From: a virus
IMG/VR virus record: IMGVR_UViG_3300028287_000018
Span: 1-31,238 of that record
Reading direction: 5' to 3' (one strand)
DNA length: 31,238 bases
Made by a program: the position numbers and the translations under genes. The first letter of the stretch is position 1. The number at the start of each line of letters is the position of its first letter. Shown here one piece after another: positions 8,601-16,357 of the stretch. The notes under the pieces are model-generated. The model made no database searches. It saw only the letters and a list, made by a program, of their open reading frames with translations, and was not told where the DNA came from.

Positions 8601-9850
8601 AAGTTACCAGTTACTGAAAGCTGGGTCATATCTTTCGAAGAACTATTAGCATCCTGTGCTGTATCATAAAGTTTTACTGTAGCAAACTCATTGAAAGGAA
8701 TGTTACCTTTAAAGTCATTTACAATGATGTAGTTGCCCAAGTTTGTCGTAACATTTTGATCATCAACAGAGTTTGTTGCTGTACCAGCATTAATCGTAAT
8801 ATCAACTGGACCAAATGTTTCAATTCTTCTACCTTCAACATATGCAAGACCAGCACCAACACGAGCATCTAAGAGACTCGTATTAGCATTTGCTTCAATT
8901 GATAGCGGAAAGTTTTTGATAAAATAGTTACCAGATTCTTCAGCAGTTCTTCTAGCAAACTCTTCACCAATAACAGAATATTGAGTTGATTCTTTGCGAC
9001 GAACTGCTCTACCATTTTGATATTCTACAAGAGTAAAGAAATCTTCATCAGCATTTGCGAGAGCGGTTGTCTTTACAGTAAGAACGGGTCTTAGTTGGAT
9101 TCTGTCAGCACCTGGAGCATTAGCGTTGTTAAACCCTGCGGCATTGTCGAGAAGAGATGTGTCATTAAAACTGTTAATCGTTGTTTCAGCAACAACGAAG
9201 CCAGCAGATTTAGCATCTGGTGTTACACTATATGCGTCAACGATAACAAGTTGTTTGTCTACTCCAATAAACGCACCCTTTTGGTAAATGATGCCTTCGC
9301 TAACACGCAATGCTGTACCATTACCAATTGCAGCACTTGCAACACCAGTCACGTTACCAGCAGCTTGAACTGTTGCCACTGTAGCAGCAGTTCTATAGTT
9401 CTCAAGGCGAATGTATTCTGTCGTTGAGAATGCTGTATTAGCACCACTACCCTTAACATAGCGAATGTGAAGCGTGTTTAGGTCTGGGACTTGAGACTCT
9501 AGTCCCGTGCTTGTTTTAACAACATAACCTTCAACGCCACTTGTAAGCCCTACAGCACGAAGCCCTTCATAGTTAGACATAACAACAGGCTGACCATCTT
9601 GTTGAAGATCAGTAATTTTGACGTATGGCTGTCTTCTAATATAACCAAAAGAACAACCCTTTACGAGCGTGCCTTCTTTAAGAATATTGTCGCCAAAACG
9701 CTCAATCTGAGTTTGTAGAATCGTCTGTAGCTGTGTTAGTTCACGAGCCTGAACAGCAACACCGGGCTTAAACAGAATTCGATGAAAATCTTTACTTTCA
9801 TCGAAGTCGTCAAAGTATGGGTCTTGGTTAAAATTGGTATCTAATCCCAT
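5693..9850 (-). CDS. Giant virion structural protein, DUF4815 type, with Cys-containing C-terminal domain
   Basis: 1385 residues. The N-terminus (MGLDTNFNQDPYFDDFDES, then FHRILFKPGVAVQARELTQL and QTQIERFGDNIL) is the signature I associate with DUF4815 proteins of marine T4-like phages, which are virion components of the tail/baseplate. The middle is a long Asn/Thr/Ala-rich beta region. Near residues 1190-1240 is a beta segment with IPPETFFVGSRRLEV. The last 97 residues form a separate domain starting CVIATHAVASG (Cys 1289, second Cys near 1313, then HDNPLGEAFRRGYKWHG), probably helical. A start at 9850 is supported by AAAGGG just upstream, overlapping the stop of the gp8-like gene. Likely a large peripheral baseplate or fibre-base protein. 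The family call is strong, the exact role is not known to me. Confidence 0.85.
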   Translation of the reverse strand: MGLDTNFNQDPYFDDFDESKDFHRILFKPGVAVQARELTQLQTILQTQIERFGDNILKEGTLVKGCSFGYIRRQPYVKITDLQQDGQPVVMSNYEGLRAVGLTSGVEGYVVKTSTGLESQVPDLNTLHIRYVKGSGANTAFSTTEYIRLENYRTAATVATVQAAGNVTGVASAAIGNGTALRVSEGIIYQKGAFIGVDKQLVIVDAYSVTPDAKSAGFVVAETTINSFNDTSLLDNAAGFNNANAPGADRIQLRPVLTVKTTALANADEDFFTLVEYQNGRAVRRKESTQYSVIGEEFARRTAEESGNYFIKNFPLSIEANANTSLLDARVGAGLAYVEGRRIETFGPVDITINAGTATNSVDDQNVTTNLGNYIIVNDFKGNIPFNEFATVKLYDTAQDANSSSKDMTQLSVTGNLIGTAKVRSVEHHEGAVGTATTKYKVYLFDINVSNTSHSFANTRSIFYDTAAGLDAAADIVVERSRAVLKDESFKTAVWDIGVPAIQTVDTADFVYRTVTSGNEIAASGTTLSITLTGGETWTYGASATLNTEQKREIILVANNTSGSNYIEGQHINLDSVVVTTDETAEILSFASLPAADSGAAVKVLASHNVKRPTTSGRGIGKDIDTYYVEVLANTAPDGVGGTYSLGLPDVYDIQAVYYNASGAANTASTDVTTYFRLNTNQRDAYYGISYVRKNNLLAVATDGGFLFKIRAFKQNTGAGVGFFSVDSYGTSYADLAPEDIPVYVSERGKAYDLRNTLDFRPYAANTVAYSTTEASAPTVTTSITAAPTFASGEKYIPAPNQNTEIDYSYYLPRIDKLFIDGQGNFQVIQGVSQESPTAPQDPSNALILATIKVPPFPSLTSLAANRKRKPAHATKMTLESIPRGYTMNDIGKLDRRIKQLEYYTVLNNLEVEAKDKSILDASGNDRFKNGIFSDTFADLSLSAVKNTDFAASVDPAYKEMQPSLNQYDMPLKVSAVSNVTEYDEGTLISMTDVVLIEQPYATGGRDVSEDELNYVGNMILYPTYDNGYDTTLTPDYNLDLDMEDSFADFSDNIQKFMSLQSVNKKVAGKTTTVFAKIPVYDWPEGDVHHYKFETKTVSTASITKNLQIGRESETDVGVGDYVKDVRFTPFMKSRELSVFVSGVRPLTKLYFFFDGQSVDTNIAPAVSSVSASPNSLKNFKRTRAYGTEVISDARGRARVIFRIPPETFFVGSRRLEVLDVSSRATAKASAGTGAYAIYNAFNYKESELSTRPTVIDERGISAVAISRPLNTSEGFHDSDAGDTGSAECVIATHAVASGSFTRNDKARAVAWCRSNLHDNPLGEAFRRGYKWHGQRAIDRGKAQNHYDEFRRFVAFVTGKERTLRGAWVVVKRSVQFTLTGLIVK

Positions 9851-9861
9851 TTCTTATCCCT

Positions 9862-12777
9862 TTAGAATTCTAAAATAATTCTTACTTTTTCAGATTGATC
9901 ATCAGACCTACTGACTGGTGACATATTTTCTATGTATATAACTTCACCTGAGTTGTCAACAAGGTCTCCGTCGATACGACTTGTAATCTTTGCAGATGCT
10001 CCAGTACCACCACTTGCCGTATTAGAAACGAATGTGTTTACAACACCAGCAGCATCATCAGACACTCCAAATATACCCTTGACATTGCTCAAGAAGAATG
10101 TTCTATAAGCACTTGCGCCAACAGTACCAATACCCGAACCGATAATGGTTCCTGTGTTAGCAGCAGAGTTTGCACTGTTATCAAAGGCTGTGCTTAATGC
10201 TGCATCACTATACACTGAGAATGCAGTAGTATTTATAGTACCAATATAATATACTGGAACAGTATTAGCAAAAATAGAACCGTTAAGACTGTTGAATGTA
10301 GCGACCATACCGTTAGAGTAACCATGCGCTACAGTCGTTTTAACAACTGCTGGGTTCGCTGCTGTAATGCTATCTACAAAACGAGTGATTGTGTTTGACA
10401 CCGCAAAGACTGAACCATGAGCAAATGTAGAACCATCAGCGGCTTGAACTGGACCAGCAGTACCTTGGTCTTGCGTTACAAACTGGTCAATCGCAAAGCC
10501 TGTGTTAGCAACACCAGTGTCGCCGGTACCAACATCAACAATCTGAACTGCCATTTCTGTCAACTGATTGAACGTGGTGAAACTTCTATCAATCGCTTCA
10601 ATCTCTGCTTCTATACCAGATGTAAGACCTTTAATCTTATGACCCGTTTCAAAGTCTCCACGAATATTTCTAAGTCTTAGAACATCACCCGCTCTATTGC
10701 TTACTTCACCCGTGGTTCTACCAATAAAGTCTGGTAGAGTAACAGTCTCTGCTGAAGTATATACTTCAACCGTGATTACATCACTAGCAGGTACGAGTGT
10801 GATATCTGTAAGAGTAGCCGCTGTGGTGGTTTTTGTATGAGCCACAGCAACACCATTTCGTTTTACTATTGAAGTCAGCGGTAAGTTTGAACTAAATCCA
10901 AAAGCATTACCGGCATCGTCTTTACCAGAGATAGGATCATTATTTCCAGTGTGAGTAAACACTGCTAAATGAATGTCTTTTATTTCCTGGCCACTCGTAA
11001 CAAACCCAGAAGTTGCTGTGGTATTTCCGCTGTTATTGAATGGTGTAGATAAGCCTGTATCAGTGTATACAGAGAATGCCGTTGTGTTTGATGGTTTGAC
11101 GTAGTATACAGTTGCTGCATCGTCATCGTCCAAAGCAGTGCCATTCAAGTCGTGGAATGATACAGCAGCACCATTTGCAAGACCGTGTGCGCTTGCTGTA
11201 ACAACTACGGGTGGTTGCGCTGCACTTACACTACTCACAGTTTCTGTGATTGTATTGTTGCCAATCATATCACTAGCAGTAAAAGCTGCACTTCCTTCAT
11301 TCAATCTTATATGAATTGTGTTTGCAGAGGAAGCAATAATCTCAGCGCCCTTAGCATCAGAAGATATCTTATTACCAGTTGTAAAACCAGTCATCGTAGA
11401 TGTATTAACTGTAAGCGTCTGATATCTTGAGAGTGTGTATGAGTATGAACGAAGAAGTGTATTAGATGATTGTGGAATGTAATGAATGACAGTCTCACCA
11501 TCTAAGAATGACGATGCTGTTGAAGTCGTGAGCGTCAACTCAACGTTAGCAAACAATGGGTCTTTGATAATACCAACAGAGCGATAATCATTCGTTGTGG
11601 GAATTGTATTTGATTCGTTGTTCGCATATGTTACTGAGATGCCTGCACGAGATGCATAAAGTTCATTAATAACATCAGAACCATGCCCACCAGGAGGCGA
11701 GAGACTTGGTGTGAGATTTGCAGCTACAGTGCTATCACCATTGCTTGAAATAATAACATCAGCAAAAGAGTATCCAGACCCTCTATTGACAATTTCAACA
11801 GTTGAGATAGAATTTGCTGTCGTATCAATTGTAGCAATAGCAACTGCATCGTCACCATCACCTTTGATTGTGAGACTAGGAGCAATCTCAAAAACGGAAG
11901 TTGTATCGGGTAATGTAGTAAATGCTGGGTTAATAAGAACTCTTCGTTCAGAACCTGTAACGATATATTCACTGATGTTTCTTGCTTGCCCAGCACCTGT
12001 GCCCGATCTAATATAGATTGTGCTGTTCTTATAGAAGTCCGTAGTTGTACTGAGCGGCACACTTTCGCTCTGGACGACAGGCCCAGGGCCTGCGCCACTT
12101 GAACTTTGAAGGCCGTGTATTAGCGTGTTACCCGCAACAGAGATTTCTTTGAATGTACCGTTTGCGTGTGCATTGTAGTTAGCACCACCGCTATTGATTA
12201 TGATTGCTTCGATAGAACCACTAACCGCATTTGCTGATACGTTTGCATCAGGAATGACAGGAGCAAAATCGTTTGTGGCAAATTTAGACCAATCAGAAGC
12301 GCTGATATTATACATCAACTTCCAGACATACTTATCATTAGTCTGATAGAATTCGTCGTCTGCTGCCGTTTCTGAGAACAATGGTTGGTCGTTTGCAGCA
12401 GCACCACCATTGTTATCTAGGCATTTGAATACCGCATAGTTACCGCTCTCTTCTGAGATGGCATAAAAGTTATCCGTTGCTTGAGATGTGCTGGTGTAAC
12501 TGTAAGCAGAATATGTGTTACCGGATTGCCAGTTGATACGGCGAATCATATGCTTCACATCATCTGAAGTAATCTTTTTGCCGAACAAGAGATTATCATA
12601 CACATCATTATGCACACCAAATGTACTATCAGTTGGTGCTGGAGGTGTATTGTCATCTGTGAATGGCAAAGTCTCACCAGTAAACACATAGTATAAACTG
12701 TTTGAAGACTCTGAAACAGACTCAACGAATTGAGCCGCCATGTGCGTTTTGAATTTATCTGTAACTAATTTCGTCAT
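9862..12777 (-). CDS. gp8: Baseplate wedge protein gp8-like, greatly enlarged (971 aa)
   Basis: The start is set at ATG 12775-12777 (MTKLVTDKFKTHMAAQFVES), with AAGAGAAG directly upstream. A longer frame from 12837 would overlap the gp7-like gene. The N-terminal 150 or so residues resemble T4 gp8 as I recall it (FGKKITSDDVKHMIRRINW, then YAVFKCLDN, then KYVWKLMYNI). The extreme C-terminus (GEVIYIENMSPVSRSDDQS) matches the T4 ending with GEMIYMENRPPI and DQTEEI. Between these ends lie some 600 extra residues of beta repeats, so it is nearly three times the length of T4 gp8 (334 aa). The insert includes two copies of an HG-containing module (about 11245-11000 and 10385-10150) and GSGY motifs. 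In T4, gp8 dimerises within the wedge with gp7, gp6 and gp53. It follows the gp7-like gene after 13 bases. Confidence 0.85.
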   Translation of the reverse strand: MTKLVTDKFKTHMAAQFVESVSESSNSLYYVFTGETLPFTDDNTPPAPTDSTFGVHNDVYDNLLFGKKITSDDVKHMIRRINWQSGNTYSAYSYTSTSQATDNFYAISEESGNYAVFKCLDNNGGAAANDQPLFSETAADDEFYQTNDKYVWKLMYNISASDWSKFATNDFAPVIPDANVSANAVSGSIEAIIINSGGANYNAHANGTFKEISVAGNTLIHGLQSSSGAGPGPVVQSESVPLSTTTDFYKNSTIYIRSGTGAGQARNISEYIVTGSERRVLINPAFTTLPDTTSVFEIAPSLTIKGDGDDAVAIATIDTTANSISTVEIVNRGSGYSFADVIISSNGDSTVAANLTPSLSPPGGHGSDVINELYASRAGISVTYANNESNTIPTTNDYRSVGIIKDPLFANVELTLTTSTASSFLDGETVIHYIPQSSNTLLRSYSYTLSRYQTLTVNTSTMTGFTTGNKISSDAKGAEIIASSANTIHIRLNEGSAAFTASDMIGNNTITETVSSVSAAQPPVVVTASAHGLANGAAVSFHDLNGTALDDDDAATVYYVKPSNTTAFSVYTDTGLSTPFNNSGNTTATSGFVTSGQEIKDIHLAVFTHTGNNDPISGKDDAGNAFGFSSNLPLTSIVKRNGVAVAHTKTTTAATLTDITLVPASDVITVEVYTSAETVTLPDFIGRTTGEVSNRAGDVLRLRNIRGDFETGHKIKGLTSGIEAEIEAIDRSFTTFNQLTEMAVQIVDVGTGDTGVANTGFAIDQFVTQDQGTAGPVQAADGSTFAHGSVFAVSNTITRFVDSITAANPAVVKTTVAHGYSNGMVATFNSLNGSIFANTVPVYYIGTINTTAFSVYSDAALSTAFDNSANSAANTGTIIGSGIGTVGASAYRTFFLSNVKGIFGVSDDAAGVVNTFVSNTASGGTGASAKITSRIDGDLVDNSGEVIYIENMSPVSRSDDQSEKVRIILEF
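10150..10385 (-). repeat. HG-type beta module, copy 2 in gp8-like protein
   Basis: Encodes VDSITAANPAVVKTTVAHGY, then MVATFNSLNG, then VYYIGTINTTAFSVYSDAAL and FDNSANSAA. It shares T-T/N-T-A-F-S-V-Y with copy 1, separated from it by about 600 bases of unrelated sequence. Confidence 0.7.
11000..11245 (-). repeat. HG-type beta module, copy 1 in gp8-like protein
   Basis: Encodes VSSVSAAQPPVVVTASAHGL, then GAAVSFHDLNG, then VYYVKPSNTTAFSVYTDTGL and FNNSGNTTA. It aligns by eye with the second copy downstream and with the module in the gp7-like protein. Confidence 0.7.
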
Positions 12778-12790
12778 CTTCTCTTTTGCT

Positions 12791-15700
12791 TTATGATGTG
12801 GATACGGTATCAGTTGTCGAAGTTGCTGCTGTAACATTAGTATTTATAGTGCTATTCTTCACGACTGTACCAAATAGTTCAGTACCAGCAACATGAAGAA
12901 CTTTTTTTACAATGTCACGATAGCGATTGATTGAGACACCAGTTTGAATATCATACGAATATTCTTGATAATATTTGTTGTCTCTTACTTTAGAAACATC
13001 ACTGAGGTGTGATGTAGTTGTTTCCCAGTAGCCTGTGCCAGTACCTTCTGTTGCCACAACCGAGTTAGCGGTAATGACAAAGGAGTTGTTAGCACTTGTC
13101 AGTGACATTGCTTGGTCACCCAAATAACCATAACCAGAGTCTATAACATCAACGGTGGTTGCTACACCATCTGCCACAATAACATCACCAGTAATTATAG
13201 CATTATCACCCATTGAGTTTGATACTAAATCGATAGCATCATCACCAACAGAGAAACTTGCAATAGCACCAGAACTCTTACCAATAATGTTAGATGCTGA
13301 CCAACTTGTATTGAAACGTGTTCTCTTAACATGCAACACACTACTATTAGCAGAAATGATAACACCTTTCTCTGTGCTATCTTGCTCTATGATTTCGCCC
13401 GGAGTAAAGTTACTAGTAACAAGAGTAATGTTTAGGTAGATGTTTTTTCTGTCAAATGCTGCGATATATTTATTATGTACTGAAATGAACGGATCAAGAT
13501 TATAATCAGTACCTGGGTTAATTCTTGTCAGTGATGTTATTGTACCCATCGTAAAGTCATCATCTGTGAATAGAAACTGAAACTGAGTTGTTGAATCGCC
13601 ATTTGGATTTTTAATGAATCCATAACCGCCGTCAAAATTAACAACTACTGTAGCATCTGTGCCACCACCATTATCTGGTAATACGATTGTTGGTGTGCCG
13701 TAGTAACCTTCACCTGGGTTATCAACTGTGATAGAAGTAATCACACCACTACCGTTTGTCGTGATTGAAGCTATTGCTGATACCACTGGGTTCCCATCAG
13801 CATATCCGCCACCTGTAAATGTAACGTTACCAGTACCATTTGCGTATCCAGTGCCACCACCAGTTATATAAGCAGTGAATCCGGTTGAATTTATAGAGGT
13901 AGATAATCCAGAATTTTGGTAAAGCGCAAATGTTGTTGTTGAAAGAATAGCCACAAAATATTCATTACCATTTACTTCTGTCATTCCTTTTACATCTGTT
14001 ATCGTAACTGCACCGCCTTGTGTAAATCCATGCTCAGTTGTTGTGGTAACGACTGCCGGATTTGCTTGAGAAATAGAAGAAATGTATTTACTTGTTCCGT
14101 TAGATGTAGCAACACCGCTATTAATCGTAATGCTATCGACAAATCCAATGCCACTGTTTGCTGCTGTACCAACTATCACATCTAAGAAAGCCACATTTGC
14201 AACATTTTTAGCACCGACAAAATCAGTGTTTAGCGTAACAGTTTCTTCGTTCTCTAATGCGCCTGGTTGGAACGTTGCTCCACTACCAGTGCCAACTGCG
14301 TTGATAGTAAGTTCTAGATTAGGCTGTGCTACAAGGTCAATCTCTTTCAAATCTTCACGAGAAGTTTTGATAGTCATACCGGCGCCTGCAACATATGAAA
14401 ATGCAGAGGTGTTACTATGTAATCCAACGTGTGTTGTGTTTTGACCAACAACAACTCCAGTCACTGTATTGTTAGCAATTGTATCGATAACACCATTTGC
14501 AGTTGCGACACCATTATACCAAACATCAGAAGCACCAGTTGCTGTTATAGCACTAATCGTTTCTTCAACTCTTGTCTCTCGACCTCTTATCTTCTTGCCA
14601 GCAGTAAATGCACCAGATGTTACTTTGATATTCCAAGTGTTAGCATCTGATGCTGATGTGGCAATACCAGTTGCCCCTGCTGTTGTGACTGAAACAGCAT
14701 CAATGGTTTCAGTTGCTTGAACTGTACCGTTAGCATAATATAGTTCTATTTCTTCTGTTGCTAAAAATGTACCAAAAGCCGGCTCAAGTGTTAGGAACTC
14801 ACCGATTGTTGAATTACCAGTAGTGTTTGCAACAGTTAGATACCCATAAGCATATGCTGATAAGTATTGACCATTTGCTACTGTTGTGAACTTCTGCATC
14901 TCTAGTTTCTCACCAACATGAGAAGAGAAGATGCTTGCATCAACAACCTCTAAGGTAATGGTTGATTCTTCATCTACGATTTCATTAACAGACAATGATG
15001 TATTATCTGCTGTATCAATCAACAGTTGGTTTGCAAAGGTGCCACTTGTAATCACAAGAGTTGCACTTGTATTTGCAGCGTCAGCGCTCAATGATACGAC
15101 TTTACTATTGGCAACAACCACATATTCTAGAACGGAAATGACTGCACCATCACCAGGGTCTGAATCAAATACGATATGTGTAGAGTTCGTTGAGTATTCA
15201 GTGTTCGCTATGATTGTATTATTTGTAATGACAACAATATCATTTGAGTCTGATACAGTAGACCTAAGAAATGCAGGACCGTTCGTCGAGTTTGCTGTAT
15301 ATGCTGTTGGATATACCTTGACCCCCAAAACAAAATCATCAGCAACTGATTCTGAGTTGGCAGCAAGATTGTCAAAATACTCATCAGCAAAGTCTTGAGC
15401 GCTGAGTAGAGTAACAATCTCACGCTCTTGCTTTACAGTCTCAAACTGAATAAACTGATTTAATGTGTTCGAGTTATCGACAGCAATCATCGCTGTGGCA
15501 ACACGAACGTCTGTATAATCGTCTGTCGCATCACCATCATCTAAATCATTAAGTGTGTAACCCGTGCCACCATCTACAAGTTCAAAGTCAACTCGACCCG
15601 TAGCATCCTCAGTACCAGTGACACGAACTTTACCTTGTCTGCCTGTATCATCAACCACATTAAAAACGTCACCAATAACGTTGTTTCTACCACCATTGAC

Positions 15701-16357
15701 AATGTTCATAGAGGAGAGAGAACCAATAATCTTTGGTGCGTTTGCAAGCAACCCATCATCACTGACTAACTCATCCGTTCTAAACGACCCCTTTATATTA
15801 CTAATATAGAGAATGTCAATGATACGACCTTGAACTCTTTTCTTTACAAGACCTTCGACGAAAGCAGTGGCACCAGTTTGAGAACCTGTGATTTGATTCT
15901 CAACAAACCCAGCAGACCTTGCTGACTGTGTGACTTCAATGTATTTGGGAATCTTATACTTACTATCTGAAGCACGAAGTATGTCATCGCCAGGATAATA
16001 TACTGATGCTTCTTCATTAAACAATAAGCGAATGAGAAGTTCAGTTGCTTGTGGTGTGCCCTTTGAGCGATAGTAGTCCATGATATGCTTGATAGCAAAT
16101 CGCTTATCTACCGCTTTTGCATAAGGAAACTCTGAGAGATACTTCTCTTTGAAATGAACTAGAAAACTATCTAATGTCTCATCAATGTCCCTGTTCTGAA
16201 ACATCGAACGACTGAGTGTGGTAGGAGACTCCGAAGTGTTCTCCATAAACTCATAGTATGCCTTTGTGAAGGCAACTAGGTTTGGACCGTCTTCCCTATA
16301 AACAGCAGGAAACTGCTGTTCGATATACTCTGAGATAGTTTTCGATAGGTCATGCAT
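12791..16357 (-). CDS. gp7: Baseplate wedge protein gp7-like, giant (1188 aa)
   Basis: Its ATG shares one base with the gp6 stop (TAATG). Residues 1 to about 135 (ISEYIEQQFPAVYREDGPNL, then FTKAYYEFMENT, then HIMDYYRSKGTPQATELLIR, then LLFNEEASVYYPG) resemble the C-terminal region of T4 gp7 as I recall it (FCEAYIQYLS, DFYSTKG, FKVLYNEEVEIE). Here the domain sits at the N-terminus and is followed by about 1000 residues of Asn/Thr/Gly-rich beta repeats, including an HG module near 14085-13860 and several GYGY/GEGY turns. T4 gp7 initiates wedge assembly with gp10 and gp8; a similar role is inferred from position between gp6 and gp8. The domain match is from memory, so identity is good but not proved. 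The frame is intact throughout. Confidence 0.75.
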   Translation of the reverse strand: MHDLSKTISEYIEQQFPAVYREDGPNLVAFTKAYYEFMENTSESPTTLSRSMFQNRDIDETLDSFLVHFKEKYLSEFPYAKAVDKRFAIKHIMDYYRSKGTPQATELLIRLLFNEEASVYYPGDDILRASDSKYKIPKYIEVTQSARSAGFVENQITGSQTGATAFVEGLVKKRVQGRIIDILYISNIKGSFRTDELVSDDGLLANAPKIIGSLSSMNIVNGGRNNVIGDVFNVVDDTGRQGKVRVTGTEDATGRVDFELVDGGTGYTLNDLDDGDATDDYTDVRVATAMIAVDNSNTLNQFIQFETVKQEREIVTLLSAQDFADEYFDNLAANSESVADDFVLGVKVYPTAYTANSTNGPAFLRSTVSDSNDIVVITNNTIIANTEYSTNSTHIVFDSDPGDGAVISVLEYVVVANSKVVSLSADAANTSATLVITSGTFANQLLIDTADNTSLSVNEIVDEESTITLEVVDASIFSSHVGEKLEMQKFTTVANGQYLSAYAYGYLTVANTTGNSTIGEFLTLEPAFGTFLATEEIELYYANGTVQATETIDAVSVTTAGATGIATSASDANTWNIKVTSGAFTAGKKIRGRETRVEETISAITATGASDVWYNGVATANGVIDTIANNTVTGVVVGQNTTHVGLHSNTSAFSYVAGAGMTIKTSREDLKEIDLVAQPNLELTINAVGTGSGATFQPGALENEETVTLNTDFVGAKNVANVAFLDVIVGTAANSGIGFVDSITINSGVATSNGTSKYISSISQANPAVVTTTTEHGFTQGGAVTITDVKGMTEVNGNEYFVAILSTTTFALYQNSGLSTSINSTGFTAYITGGGTGYANGTGNVTFTGGGYADGNPVVSAIASITTNGSGVITSITVDNPGEGYYGTPTIVLPDNGGGTDATVVVNFDGGYGFIKNPNGDSTTQFQFLFTDDDFTMGTITSLTRINPGTDYNLDPFISVHNKYIAAFDRKNIYLNITLVTSNFTPGEIIEQDSTEKGVIISANSSVLHVKRTRFNTSWSASNIIGKSSGAIASFSVGDDAIDLVSNSMGDNAIITGDVIVADGVATTVDVIDSGYGYLGDQAMSLTSANNSFVITANSVVATEGTGTGYWETTTSHLSDVSKVRDNKYYQEYSYDIQTGVSINRYRDIVKKVLHVAGTELFGTVVKNSTINTNVTAATSTTDTVSTS
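12841..12848 (-). promoter_or_regulatory. Candidate late promoter for gp8-like gene, inside gp7-like 3' end
   Basis: The minus strand reads TATAAATA (then CT upstream context A-C-T before it), 64 bases before the gp8-like ATG at 12777, inside the last 20 codons of the gp7-like gene. The perfect match plus location just before a gene start supports a real internal late promoter that would boost gp8 and the DUF4815 gene. Coding chance (Thr-Ile-Asn-Thr) cannot be excluded. Confidence 0.5.
13860..14085 (-). repeat. HG-type beta module in gp7-like protein (E1-FCCH-like)
   Basis: This segment encodes YISSISQANPAVVTTTTEHG, then GGAVTITDVKGM, then EYFVAILSTTTFALYQNSGL. The same pattern (I-x-x-a-x-P-a-V-V-x-T-x-x-H-G, then N-G/K-G, then Y-y-V, then T-F-x-x-Y) occurs twice in the gp8-like protein. 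I recall phage proteins with this pattern being annotated as E1 FCCH-like; treat that name as tentative. Confidence 0.65.

Noticed and set aside
10230-10237. Minus-strand TATAAATA inside gp8-like gene
   Set aside because: It lies mid-gene, encodes Thr-Ile-Asn-Thr in a repeat module, and has no gene start within 350 bases downstream.
12778-12837. Upstream start for the gp8-like protein
   Set aside because: It would overlap the gp7-like gene by 47 bases with Gln/Leu-rich sequence unlike gp8; the ATG at 12777 gives the expected gp8-type N-terminus.
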